Part shown: piece by piece, positions 44,296 through 52,344 of the stretch
How positions within the stretch are numbered: the first letter of the stretch is position 1
Layout: each line of letters opens with the position of its first letter
DNA from: CAVVJA01 sp963779485
GTDB taxonomy: Bacteria > Actinomycetota > Actinomycetes > Mycobacteriales > Jatrophihabitantaceae
Direction: 5' to 3'
Assembly: GCA_963779485.1 (NCBI GenBank)
Contig: CAVZYJ010000004.1
Span: 124,001-188,000, forward strand
Length of the DNA stretch: 64,000 nucleotides
Translations under genes and position numbers: made by a program
Notes under the pieces: model-generated
What the model was told of the DNA's origin: nothing
Database searches by the model: none
What the model saw: only the letters and a program-made list of their open reading frames with translations

Positions 44296-44778
44296 TCACG
44301 ATGAGTATTGGGTCGGGTTCCGGAGGAACGCGGCGGTCTCCTTGGTCTCGGAGATGGTGCGCTCGGGCGCCTTGACCTTCTTGACCTTCCGGATGCCCAG
44401 CCACGCCAAAATGGCGACAATAAGGCAGAGCAACCCGAAAACGATGAGGAATGCGGCCCACTGCGATAGGCCCAGGGCGACCAAACCCTCGGCGAGGGCG
44501 ACGAGGATGAACAGGACTGCGTAGATCAGTCCGACGGCCGCGCCGATGAAGAATCCCGCGCCGGTGCCGGCGTTCTTCACCGACGAGGTGATCTCCGCCT
44601 TGGCGAGTTCGATCTCGCCGTGCACCATCGTCGACAGGTAGCCCGACGCTTGCTGCACCAGCTCACCGATGGACGGCTGCGCCGATCCCGCGCCGGCGGC
44701 CCTGACCGGTTGACTCGCCTCGGTCGCCGGTGCGGACGTCGCTGGCTGTGCCGAGTCGGCCCGCTGTGTTGACGTCAC
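44296..44778 (-). CDS. phage holin family protein (DUF1469), membrane
   Basis: A 160-residue protein with an Ala/Ser/Thr-rich N-terminus (~35 residues), the DUF1469 helix IGELVQQASGYLSTMVHGEIELAKAEI and two adjacent membrane helices (~75-100 and ~105-128) before a basic tail. These proteins are called holin-like on sequence grounds only; in the actinobacterial block (Rv3669) the role is unknown. It is 27 bases upstream of the epoxide hydrolase gene and probably co-transcribed. Confidence 0.85.
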   Translation of the reverse strand: MTSTQRADSAQPATSAPATEASQPVRAAGAGSAQPSIGELVQQASGYLSTMVHGEIELAKAEITSSVKNAGTGAGFFIGAAVGLIYAVLFILVALAEGLVALGLSQWAAFLIVFGLLCLIVAILAWLGIRKVKKVKAPERTISETKETAAFLRNPTQYSS

Positions 44779-44877
44779 GATGTTCCCTTCGCTGGCAACC
44801 TCATAGGAGGATCATTCCAGTCGGCTCTGGCGGATGCACTCAGGCTGGCCCGGTCCCAGCTCCCCACCGCTAGAGTT

Positions 44878-46230
44878 ATGTCGAGTTCCTGGAAAGCCTG
44901 GTCGGCGAACGATAACGCAACATCGGAAGGGTCTGCCGCCGTGGCCGAGATCCGTCGTCCGATCCGCAGGCTCTTCACCCGATCGACCTGGCCGGAAACA
45001 TCCGAGGTTGCGCACGCGCTGCGTACCGAGACGGTCGGCGGCGTGCTGTTGCTGCTCGGGGTTGTCGTCGCCATGGTCATGGCCAACACCCCGCTGCGCG
45101 GGGCCTACGAACGGATCGCGAATTACCAGATCGGCCCCCACATCGCCCACCTCGATCTGCCGATGCATGCCTGGGCTGGGGACGGACTGCTCGCGATCTT
45201 CTTCTTCGTCGCGGGCCTCGAACTCAAGCGAGAGCTCGTCGTCGGGGATCTGCGGGACCGCAGCAAGGCGGTCCTGCCGGTGGTTGCCGCTGCAAGTGGA
45301 GTCGTCGTTCCCGCGTTGATCTACCTTGCCGTCGTGGGCTCGCGGTCGGAGCTGAGCATCGGCTGGGCCATCCCGACCGCGACCGATATTGCCTTCGCCC
45401 TGGCCGTACTCGCCATCGTCGGCACGCATCTGCCGAGTGCGTTGCGGGCCTTCCTCCTGACGGTCGCCGTCGTCGACGATCTGATCGCGATCGTGATCAT
45501 CGCCGTGGTCTATACGTCTGAGCTGTCGGTGTGGCCGTTGCTTGGTGCGATGGTGCCGCTTGCCGCGTTCGCCGGGTTGACTCAGCGACGGATCACGACG
45601 TGGTGGCTGCTCGTCCCGCTGGCCCTCGCTACGTGGGTTCTCGTGCATGCGTCGGGGGTGCACGCGACGGTGGCCGGAGTGCTCCTCGGCCTAGTTGTGC
45701 CCGTGACGTGCCGGGCAACTGAAGAGCACTCCGTTGGCGAACGTTTCGAGCACGCCATTCGCCCCATCAGCGCCGGCATCGCCGTCCCGCTGTTCGCTTT
45801 CTTCTCGTCGGGCGTATCGATCACGGGCGACGCCTTGTCGACCGCGCTACGCGATCGGGTCACGCTAGCCATCGCCGCGGCGCTGATCGTCGGAAAGCCG
45901 GTCGGCGTCTTTCTCGGGACCTGGCTGGTCGCTCGGTTCACCCGCGCCGAACTGGCCGAGGATCTCGCCTGGAGCGACGTGTTCGGACTCGCCCTGCTGG
46001 CCGGTATCGGATTCACCGTCTCCCTGCTGATCGGCGAGCTCGCCTTCGGGGTCGGCAGTCCGCACGACAACGCGGTCAAGATCGCGGTCCTCGGCTCCTC
46101 GTTGATCGCGGCGATGCTCGCGTCGGTCGTGCTCCGCCTCCGCAACCGGGTCTACCGGAAGATTTGCGAGCTCGAGGCGGTCGATGCCGACGGTGACGGC
46201 GTGCCGGACGTTTATTCGCGAACAAACTAG
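44878..46230 (+). CDS. nhaA: Na+/H+ antiporter NhaA
   Basis: Twelve-helix sodium/proton antiporter of 450 residues. Family landmarks: IFFFVAGLELKRELVVGDL, IPTATDIAFALAVLA, the ion-binding Asp pair in VAVVDDLIAIVIIA and the C-terminal GIGFTVSLLIGELAF. NhaA exchanges two protons for one sodium and is activated at alkaline pH. Its C-terminal tail ends in an acidic DADGDGVPD loop that matches the calcium-binding pattern of EF-hand or thrombospondin-type repeats. It diverges from the DUF1469 gene. Confidence 0.95.
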   Translation: MSSSWKAWSANDNATSEGSAAVAEIRRPIRRLFTRSTWPETSEVAHALRTETVGGVLLLLGVVVAMVMANTPLRGAYERIANYQIGPHIAHLDLPMHAWAGDGLLAIFFFVAGLELKRELVVGDLRDRSKAVLPVVAAASGVVVPALIYLAVVGSRSELSIGWAIPTATDIAFALAVLAIVGTHLPSALRAFLLTVAVVDDLIAIVIIAVVYTSELSVWPLLGAMVPLAAFAGLTQRRITTWWLLVPLALATWVLVHASGVHATVAGVLLGLVVPVTCRATEEHSVGERFEHAIRPISAGIAVPLFAFFSSGVSITGDALSTALRDRVTLAIAAALIVGKPVGVFLGTWLVARFTRAELAEDLAWSDVFGLALLAGIGFTVSLLIGELAFGVGSPHDNAVKIAVLGSSLIAAMLASVVLRLRNRVYRKICELEAVDADGDGVPDVYSRTN

Positions 46231-46329
46231 CGACACTAGTGTGCCGGTTTGCCAGCTCCCGGACCTTCCTCCCTTTCGCTACCCGGCCGCCCGAGTCAGA
46301 CTAAAGCATGTCGATCCAAGGAGTCGATC

Positions 46330-47022
46330 ATGGCTAAGAAGGTAATTGTCATCGTCATCAGCGTATTTCTCCTGCTGGTGGGCGCCGGGCTGGCAGCAGG
46401 CGGTGGAGCGTTGATGGCCTTCTTCGGCTCCGACAACTCGATCGGATCAGGACCTCAACATCTGTCTACACAAACGGCCGCCCTGGTCACGACGCTTGAC
46501 AACATCAATGGCAGCAACGGCTTCGGGACGACATTCAACAATCCAACGCTGCGGATCACCGTGACGAATCCAGACCGCGAAGTCTTCATCGGTGTCGGTC
46601 CGAAAACGGATGTCGAGCGGTATCTCGCCGGCGTCGCGATCGAGAACGTGAGGGACTTCGATCTCGACCCCTTCCGTCTTTCCACGGAGCAGCGTGCCGG
46701 TGACACCCAGCCGGCCGCACCTGCCGGTCAGTCGTTCTGGACGGCGCGTGGATCGGGACGTGAAGCGACGCTCGACTGGACGATCTCCGATGGCAGCTAC
46801 GAACTCGTGGTCATGAACGCCGACGCGTCGCGATCTGTGGCCGTCGACGGACAGTTCGCATTAACCGTTCCGCATCTTTTCGCAATCGGAACCGGGGTTC
46901 TCATCGCCGGGATCGTTGTCTTCGTGATCGGCGTGGTCCTCCTCGTGGTCGGGATCCAGCTGCGCGCTCGGCCCGGTCCGACGGCCGCAGGCGCGGCCGC
47001 CGGTACCCCGGCTCAGCAGTAG
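46330..47022 (+). CDS. two-helix membrane protein with extracytoplasmic domain, hypothetical
   Basis: A 230-residue protein with an N-terminal helix (KVIVIVISVFLLLVGAG), a ~155-residue soluble domain rich in beta-type sequence (LRITVTNPDREVFIGVGP, LDWTISDGSYELVVMNADA) and a second helix near 185-212. AAGGAG lies seven bases before ATG 46330. The pattern is common in actinobacterial membrane proteins with a lone beta-sandwich facing outside. Function unknown; possibly co-expressed with nhaA 100 bases upstream. Confidence 0.68.
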   Translation: MAKKVIVIVISVFLLLVGAGLAAGGGALMAFFGSDNSIGSGPQHLSTQTAALVTTLDNINGSNGFGTTFNNPTLRITVTNPDREVFIGVGPKTDVERYLAGVAIENVRDFDLDPFRLSTEQRAGDTQPAAPAGQSFWTARGSGREATLDWTISDGSYELVVMNADASRSVAVDGQFALTVPHLFAIGTGVLIAGIVVFVIGVVLLVVGIQLRARPGPTAAGAAAGTPAQQ

Positions 47023-47041
47023 CAAGCGGCGGCGTCATCTC

Positions 47042-47371
47042 TTACATCGGCATGGGCGCCAATTCGAAGACGTCGATGTTGAAGCGGCCCTTGCCCTCGG
47101 CGAGGAACGGATGGGCCTTGATCAGATCGCGCGCCTCATCAAGGCTCGTCGCCTCGACGATGGTGTAGCCGTTGAGATCCGTCGGCTCGCCGCTCGATCC
47201 GTCGTCGGCGACACTCGCTCGGGCGGCAAAGGGTGCGCCGGCGTCGACCAGCGCCGATCCGACCTGTCCCATCCATTCGCCCCACAGGCGGGTCTGCTCA
47301 GCTGTCTGCTCCGGGGTGAACTCCTCGAGCGGCGTCGCGGGTCCGCGGTACAGGTACAGGAACTTGCTCAT
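47042..47371 (-). CDS. YCII-related domain protein
   Basis: A 109-residue ferredoxin-like-fold protein. The sequence YTIVEATSLDEARDLIKAHPFL and the terminal NIDVFELAPM are typical of YCII/DGPF proteins, often seen next to ECF sigma factors; none is present here. The conserved His of YciI is retained in AHPF. AGGAG lies six bases before ATG 47371. Enzymatic role unproven for most members. Confidence 0.8.
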   Translation of the reverse strand: MSKFLYLYRGPATPLEEFTPEQTAEQTRLWGEWMGQVGSALVDAGAPFAARASVADDGSSGEPTDLNGYTIVEATSLDEARDLIKAHPFLAEGKGRFNIDVFELAPMPM

Positions 47372-47491
47372 CTCCAACTCCTATCCGGTCGAGGCGAGCT
47401 CGGTGCCCGCCGCCCTACTGCGACGACGAGCGAGATCCCGCGAAATCGACACGGTCCGGAATTCTCTCGTCCGACTCCGTAGCGTGGTCGT

Positions 47492-49459
47492 TCAGTCTTC
47501 CTTCGAGGCCGCCGCCGGAAGCTTCTCGCTGATGAGGTCCATGACCGCGGAGTCGGTGAGCGTGGTCACGTCGCCGAGCTGCCGGTGTTCGGCCACATCG
47601 CGCAGCAGGCGCCGCATGATCTTGCCGGAACGGGTCTTGGGTAGCTCGGGGACGACGAGGATCTGTCGCGGCTTGGCGATCGGCCCGATCTCCTTGGCCA
47701 CGTGGTCACGCAGCTCCTTCGCGATGGCGTCACCGTCGATGTCCTGCGGCTGGCCGCGCAAGATCACGAACGCTACGACCGCCTGCCCGGTTGTCGCGTC
47801 GGTGGCGCCCACGACGGCGGCCTCGGCGACCTTGTCGTGCGAGACGAGAGCCGACTCGACCTCGGTGGTCGAGATGCGGTGGCCCGCCACATTCATGACG
47901 TCGTCGACGCGTCCCAGCAGCCACAGGTCACCGTCGTCGTCCTTCTTGGCCCCATCGCCGGCGAAGTAGTACCCCTGGTCGGCGAACCGAGACCAGTACG
48001 TTTCCCGATACCGCTCGTCGTCGCCCCAGATGCCGCGCAGCATCGCCGGCCACGGCTCGGTCAGTACCAGGAATCCGCCACCGCCGTTCGGCACCGGCTG
48101 ACCGTCGTTGTCGACGACCTCGGCGCCGATACCGGGTAGCGGTCGAGTCGCCGAGCCAGGCTTCGTGGCAGTTATGCCCGGTAGCGGACTGATCAGGATG
48201 GCGCCGGTCTCGGTTTGCCACCACGTGTCAACCACGGGGACCCGGTCACCCCCGATCACCCGGCGGTACCAGATCCAGGCCTCAGGGTTGATCGGTTCGC
48301 CGACCGAGCCGATCAGCCGCAGGGACGACAGGTCGAATCCGGCGGGAATGTCCTCCCCCCACTTCATGAACGTGCGGATTGCCGTGGGGGCCGTGTAGAG
48401 CAGGGTGACCCCGTACTTGGCGACGATCTCCCACCACCGGCCGCGGTGCGGAGTGTCTGGCGTTCCCTCGTACATCACCTGGGTGGCACCGTTCGCGAGC
48501 GGGCCGTACACGATGTAGCTGTGTCCGGTCACCCATCCGATGTCGGCTGTGCACCAGTAGACGTCGGACTCGGGCTTGAGATCGAACACCGCGTGGTGGG
48601 TGTACGACGTCTGGGTCAGGTACCCGCCCGTCGTGTGCATGATGCCCTTGGGCTTTCCGGTTGTGCCTGAGGTGTAGAGGATGAAGAGCGGATGCTCGGC
48701 ATCGAGCGCCTTGGCCTCGTGCCGCTCGGGCTGGGCGTCGACGAATTCGTGCCACCACACGTCGCGGTCGGCGTTCCAGGCCACCTCGCCGCCTGTCCGT
48801 CGTACCACGAGCACGCGCGAGACGTTGGTCTCACCCTTGCCGAGGGCCTCGTCGACGGCGGGCTTGAGCGCGCTGGCGTTGCCCCGCCGGTAGCCGCCGT
48901 CTGAAGTGATCACGAGCTTGGCGTCCGCGTCGACGACCCGGTCGTAGATGGCTTGCGCCGAGAATCCGCCGAAGATCACCGAATGGGGCGCCCCGATTCG
49001 GGCGCACGCCAGCATGCTGATCACCGCCTCGGGAATCATCGGCAGGTAGATGGCCACGCGATCGCCCCGGTCGACGCCCAGCGCCGTCAGCGCATTCGCG
49101 GCCTTGCCGACCTCAGCCTGGAGCTGGGCGTAGGTGATGGTGCGCGTGTCGCCGGGTTCACCCTCGAAATGAAAGGCAATGCGATCTCCGCGACCCGCAG
49201 CGACATGTCGATCGACGCAGTTGACCGCTGCGTTGATCGTGCCGCCGACGAACCACTTGGCGAAGGGTGAATTCCATTCGAGAGGAGTCGACCACCGCGA
49301 CGCCCATTGCAGCCGACTGGCCTGCTGCTCCCAGAATCCCAGCCGGTCAGCGGCCGCGGCGTCATACGCGTCGGCCTGGACGTTAGCCGCGGCGGCGAAC
49401 TCGGGCGTCGGGGAGAACCGGCGCTCCTCGCGCAAGAGGTTGGACAAGGCTTCGGACAC
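47492..49459 (-). CDS. acs: acetyl-CoA synthetase (AMP-forming)
   Basis: Activates acetate to acetyl-CoA through acetyl-AMP. The 655 residues hold the P-loop YTSGTTGKPKGIMHT, DIGWVTGHSYIVYGPL, WWQTETGAILISP, the hinge region DGDLWLLGRVDDVMNVAGHR and the regulatory Lys in LPKTRSGKIMRR, which is the site of inhibitory acetylation in other bacteria. GTG 49459 follows GAGG by five bases and gives the expected length; the reading frame extends to 49486 without a ribosome-binding site. Syntenic with Rv3667; GlxR/Crp and acetylation are the usual controls. Confidence 0.95.
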   Translation of the reverse strand: MSEALSNLLREERRFSPTPEFAAAANVQADAYDAAAADRLGFWEQQASRLQWASRWSTPLEWNSPFAKWFVGGTINAAVNCVDRHVAAGRGDRIAFHFEGEPGDTRTITYAQLQAEVGKAANALTALGVDRGDRVAIYLPMIPEAVISMLACARIGAPHSVIFGGFSAQAIYDRVVDADAKLVITSDGGYRRGNASALKPAVDEALGKGETNVSRVLVVRRTGGEVAWNADRDVWWHEFVDAQPERHEAKALDAEHPLFILYTSGTTGKPKGIMHTTGGYLTQTSYTHHAVFDLKPESDVYWCTADIGWVTGHSYIVYGPLANGATQVMYEGTPDTPHRGRWWEIVAKYGVTLLYTAPTAIRTFMKWGEDIPAGFDLSSLRLIGSVGEPINPEAWIWYRRVIGGDRVPVVDTWWQTETGAILISPLPGITATKPGSATRPLPGIGAEVVDNDGQPVPNGGGGFLVLTEPWPAMLRGIWGDDERYRETYWSRFADQGYYFAGDGAKKDDDGDLWLLGRVDDVMNVAGHRISTTEVESALVSHDKVAEAAVVGATDATTGQAVVAFVILRGQPQDIDGDAIAKELRDHVAKEIGPIAKPRQILVVPELPKTRSGKIMRRLLRDVAEHRQLGDVTTLTDSAVMDLISEKLPAAASKED

Positions 49460-49555
49460 GGTTTCCTCGCTGTCGATTCGGCGCAATCGGGGCTTCTTGT
49501 CGCACCGTAGTCCGTCGCGCGATCAGCCCGCCGGGTTGCGGATACGCTCCACGCC

Positions 49556-50296
49556 GTGACGGATCCGCTGGAGTCGTTGCTTGGTCTGCCTGGCGTTGTC
49601 GATGGAGTCGCCGGAGCTCGAGCTGCGGTCGACGCGATGCTCAACCACCGAATGTTGTTGCGGCGATCGGCGGAGGTGTCCGCGGAGTCGGCGCTGCGCG
49701 GAGCGTGGGCGTCGGCCGTCCTGGCCGGCAGCCCAGCCGAGCTCGACGACGTTCGGTCCGGCGCGGCCGCGAGTGATCCGCTCGTGCAGGGCTCGTTACG
49801 GGCGCAGGGCGAGGTCGGCGCCCTGGCCGGCACCTGGGGCCACGCGCCCCGCCAGGCGCTGGCCCGATTGCATGCCGTGGCGGCGGTGAATCTGGCCCCC
49901 GACGAGTTGCTCGGCCGGCCGTCGGACGTCGTCGGGGTGGCCGAGCGGCTCGACACGTTGGCCGGCGTCCTCGCCGAGACATCGGCGCCAGCGATCGTGG
50001 TGGCGGCCGTGGTACACGCCGAGATCCTGGCGCTCGACGCCTTCCCGCCGGTATCGGGCATCGTCGCGCGAGCCGCCGCGCGGCTCACCCTCATCGAGCT
50101 CGGGCTGGACCCCAAGTCATTGGTAATCATCGAGGTGGGGCACCGCGAACTCCGGCCCGAGTACGAGTCGACGCTCGCGGCCTATCAAGAGGGCAGCCGG
50201 GACGGCCTGTCGCTATGGATCGGCCATTGCGCGGATGCGGTGGTGGTGGGCGCGCGCGAGACGACGGCGATCTGCGAGGCGATGGCTCGGACCTGA
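49556..50296 (+). CDS. Fic-like (degenerate) conserved actinobacterial protein
   Basis: A 246-residue helical protein corresponding to the conserved hypothetical beside the HAD hydrolase in actinobacteria (Rv3662c-like). Residues ~155-180 (VHAEILALDAFPPVSGIVARAAARL) align with the Fic core H-P-F-x-D/E-G-N-G-R, but the catalytic His is Asp, the GN pair is SG and only the last Arg context is kept. It is therefore likely not an AMP-transferase, though sometimes labelled oxidoreductase in databases. GTG 49556 diverges from acs with a ~95-base shared promoter region. Confidence 0.68.
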   Translation: MTDPLESLLGLPGVVDGVAGARAAVDAMLNHRMLLRRSAEVSAESALRGAWASAVLAGSPAELDDVRSGAAASDPLVQGSLRAQGEVGALAGTWGHAPRQALARLHAVAAVNLAPDELLGRPSDVVGVAERLDTLAGVLAETSAPAIVVAAVVHAEILALDAFPPVSGIVARAAARLTLIELGLDPKSLVIIEVGHRELRPEYESTLAAYQEGSRDGLSLWIGHCADAVVVGARETTAICEAMART

Positions 50297-50700
50297 CGGC
50301 ACGGGCGGTGGGCTGCGCGGGCGTGCGCCGCGCGGCGAGGCACCGCTGGGGACAAGGTCCGGACATGGACGGCGGCGCCGCTCACTCGCGACGCCGCCTG
50401 ACGGTCGTCCGGGGTACCAAGCGTGCACCTGTCGCCTGTCGGGCGCGAGCCCTCGGTGGCCGCGCCGACGCACCTGTTGCGTGGTGGGATCGCCGCGTGG
50501 GTTCCCGTCGTGACCGTGCCGGGTGAGACCCGCTGGGGGCTGGACCGCCATTGACGAGCCTCGTCCGTTGGAGTCATTTCACCCTGCGGAGGACTATGTG
50601 CACAAGACCTGGAGCCTATGTAATTCCCTTGCGATGACTCTGAAAGCGCTATTTGGGCCGAGTCGACGGGAAAGCCTGCGGCGACCCCCGGTGTCTGAAG
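50297..50700. other. intergenic region with a lower-GC segment and tiny ORF (50596-50637)
   Basis: Most of this 404-base region is GC-rich with no supported gene. Around 50596-50657 GC drops to about 48 percent. That segment starts with GGAGG (50588-50592) and a 13-codon ORF MCTRPGAYVIPLR ending at TGA 50635-50637. It lies in the gene neighbourhood where the 6C small RNA maps in other actinobacteria, but the two C6 loops that define 6C are not visible. Either a tiny peptide or a structured RNA is possible. Confidence 0.3.
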
Positions 50701-51570
50701 TCAGCGCCCGCTCGAGACTCGTCGGCCGGTCTGGTCCGCTGGTCCGCGTTCCCGAGTCCGGCGGCGATGCAGTGCATACCAGGCCGCGCCGGCGGCGGCG
50801 ACCCCGGCGCTGGCGAGGCTCAAGGTGGCCGTGGCGTGTGGGGGTCGCAGTCCGGAGATTCGTTCCCGTAGCGGCACGCCGTTGGCGAACGTCAAGATCG
50901 GCCAGCCCCGCTCGGCGGCGATCTTGCGCAGGGCCCGGTCGGGGTTGACCGCGGTCGGGTGACCAACCTCCTCGAGCAGCGGCAGGTCGGTGATCGAATC
51001 CGAGTACGCGTACGAAGTGGCGAGGTCGTATCCACGTTCGGCCGCGAGCTGGCGGACGGCCTCCGCCTTGACCGACCCGTATACGTACCGCTCGATCTCG
51101 CCCGTGTACTTGCCGTCGCTCACGACCATGCGGGTCGCGACCACATGATCCGCGCCGACCATCACGCCAATCGGGGCGACGACCTCTTCGCCCGAGGATG
51201 AGACGATGACGACGTCCTGACCGGCGGACTTGTGCTGCTGGATACGTTCGACCGCCTCGTCGTAGACGATCGGATCGATGATGTCGTGCAGGGTCTCGTT
51301 GACGATCTCGCGGACCTGGGCAACATCCCACCCGGTGCACATGGCGGTGATGTAGTCGCGCATCCGACCCATCTGGTCCTCGTCGGCCCCGGCGAGCGCG
51401 AAGACGAATTGGGCGTACGCGCTGCGTAGCACGGCCCGGCGGTTCAGCAGGCCACTCTGGTAGAACGGCCGGCCGAACGCGAGCGTGCTCGACTTGGCGA
51501 TGATCGTCTTGTCTAGATCGAAGAACGCGGCTGGCCCACTCACCTCGGAGACGATACGGGGAGCGGCCAT
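50701..51570 (-). CDS. HAD-IB family hydrolase (SerB-like) with C-terminal helix
   Basis: A 289-residue haloacid-dehalogenase phosphatase equivalent to Rv3661. Motif I is AAFFDLDKTIIAKSS, motif II is in VVIVSSSGEEVV and motif III/IV reads SYAYSDSITDLPLLE and AVNPDRALRKIA. The C-terminus has a hydrophobic helix (~262-280) with a basic tail, so it is probably membrane-bound. ATG 51570 is chosen because upstream codons run into the conserved TCCACAG element. It diverges from the tad operon; in Streptomyces the homologue is linked to morphological differentiation. Confidence 0.88.
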   Translation of the reverse strand: MAAPRIVSEVSGPAAFFDLDKTIIAKSSTLAFGRPFYQSGLLNRRAVLRSAYAQFVFALAGADEDQMGRMRDYITAMCTGWDVAQVREIVNETLHDIIDPIVYDEAVERIQQHKSAGQDVVIVSSSGEEVVAPIGVMVGADHVVATRMVVSDGKYTGEIERYVYGSVKAEAVRQLAAERGYDLATSYAYSDSITDLPLLEEVGHPTAVNPDRALRKIAAERGWPILTFANGVPLRERISGLRPPHATATLSLASAGVAAAGAAWYALHRRRTRERGPADQTGRRVSSGR

Positions 51571-51578
51571 GGCTCGCC

Positions 51579-51621
51579 TGTCAAGTCGGGCGTCCACAGC
51601 CACGCAGTTATCCACAGCTGC
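51579..51621. promoter_or_regulatory. tad-locus TCCACAG element, copy 1 (DnaA-box-like)
   Basis: A 43-base sequence with cores CGTCCACAG (51591-51599) and GTTATCCACAG (51607-51617). The second contains a perfect TTATCCACA DnaA box. It matches the element at 55358-55400 at 36 of 43 positions, including the leading TGTCAAGTCG. It lies between the divergent HAD hydrolase and ssd genes, 45 bases before ssd. Likely a protein-binding site controlling the tad genes; the binding protein is not known. Confidence 0.7.
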
Positions 51622-51666
51622 TCTCTTTCCCGCCGCAACCCGCGCTGATCGACTTGGCTGGCGGCT

Positions 51667-52338
51667 GTGGGTGAACCAGTCGCGCCGGTGATCGGCGTCG
51701 TCGGCGGAAGCGGCGGCGTCGGGGCGAGCACGTTTGCGGCCGGCCTGGCCCGGTTGGCGGCGCCCGCCAGTTCGGCCGGGCGGGCGGTATTGGTGGAGAT
51801 CGACCCGACATCAGGTGGCATCGACGTGCTCCTCGGCATGGAGGCCGTTCCTGGTCCGCGCTGGTCGGGCCTGCGCCTTGCTGGCGGCCGGCTCGAGCCG
51901 GCCGCGCTGACCGAGGGTCTGCCGGCTTGGTCGTCGGTCGCGTTCGTTGCGGCGGATGTGACTCCGTCCGCCGACGCCGTCGCTCAGTTGTTACCTGTGG
52001 CCAAGCGGGTCGGCCCGGTCGTCGTTGACCTGCCACGGTGGGCCACTCCGGCCCGATCGGCCGCACTCGCCGGCTGCGACCTGGTGGTGCTGATCGCCGG
52101 CTCGGACGTGGCGCCAATCGCTGCGGCTCGGCGGGTGGCCGCGGACCTGGGCCCCGCTAGCCGTGTCGCAGTGGTCGTGCGCGGAGGTAGCGCTCCACTC
52201 GAGGTGGCGAATCTGGTCGGGGCGCCCCTCGTTGGCCGGGTGCCAACCGACGTGCGGTCGCTCTCGGCCGATCCGACGAGCTGGCCGGTAGCGATGCGGC
52301 GTGTGGCGGCCGGTGTCCTCGACGCGTGGACCGGGTGA
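51667..52338 (+). CDS. ssd: Ssd/CpaE-like P-loop protein (septum-site determining / pilus localisation)
   Basis: A 223-residue MinD/ParA-superfamily protein, the Rv3660c homologue and first gene of the tad operon. The deviant Walker A GVVGGSGGVGASTFAAGL is at residues ~9-26, with switch I-like VEIDPTSGGIDVLLG and PVVVDLPRW. The N-terminal receiver-like domain of longer CpaE/Ssd proteins is missing, so only the ATPase half is present. CpaE-type proteins place the pilus machinery; Ssd affects septation in mycobacteria. Starts at GTG 51667, seven bases before tadA at its 3' end. Confidence 0.85.
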   Translation: MGEPVAPVIGVVGGSGGVGASTFAAGLARLAAPASSAGRAVLVEIDPTSGGIDVLLGMEAVPGPRWSGLRLAGGRLEPAALTEGLPAWSSVAFVAADVTPSADAVAQLLPVAKRVGPVVVDLPRWATPARSAALAGCDLVVLIAGSDVAPIAAARRVAADLGPASRVAVVVRGGSAPLEVANLVGAPLVGRVPTDVRSLSADPTSWPVAMRRVAAGVLDAWTG

Positions 52339-52344
52339 ACGGCC

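Noticed and set aside
50588..50660. Calling this segment a 6C RNA gene.
   Set aside because: The two cytosine-rich loops that define 6C are not present in the sequence; location alone is not enough.
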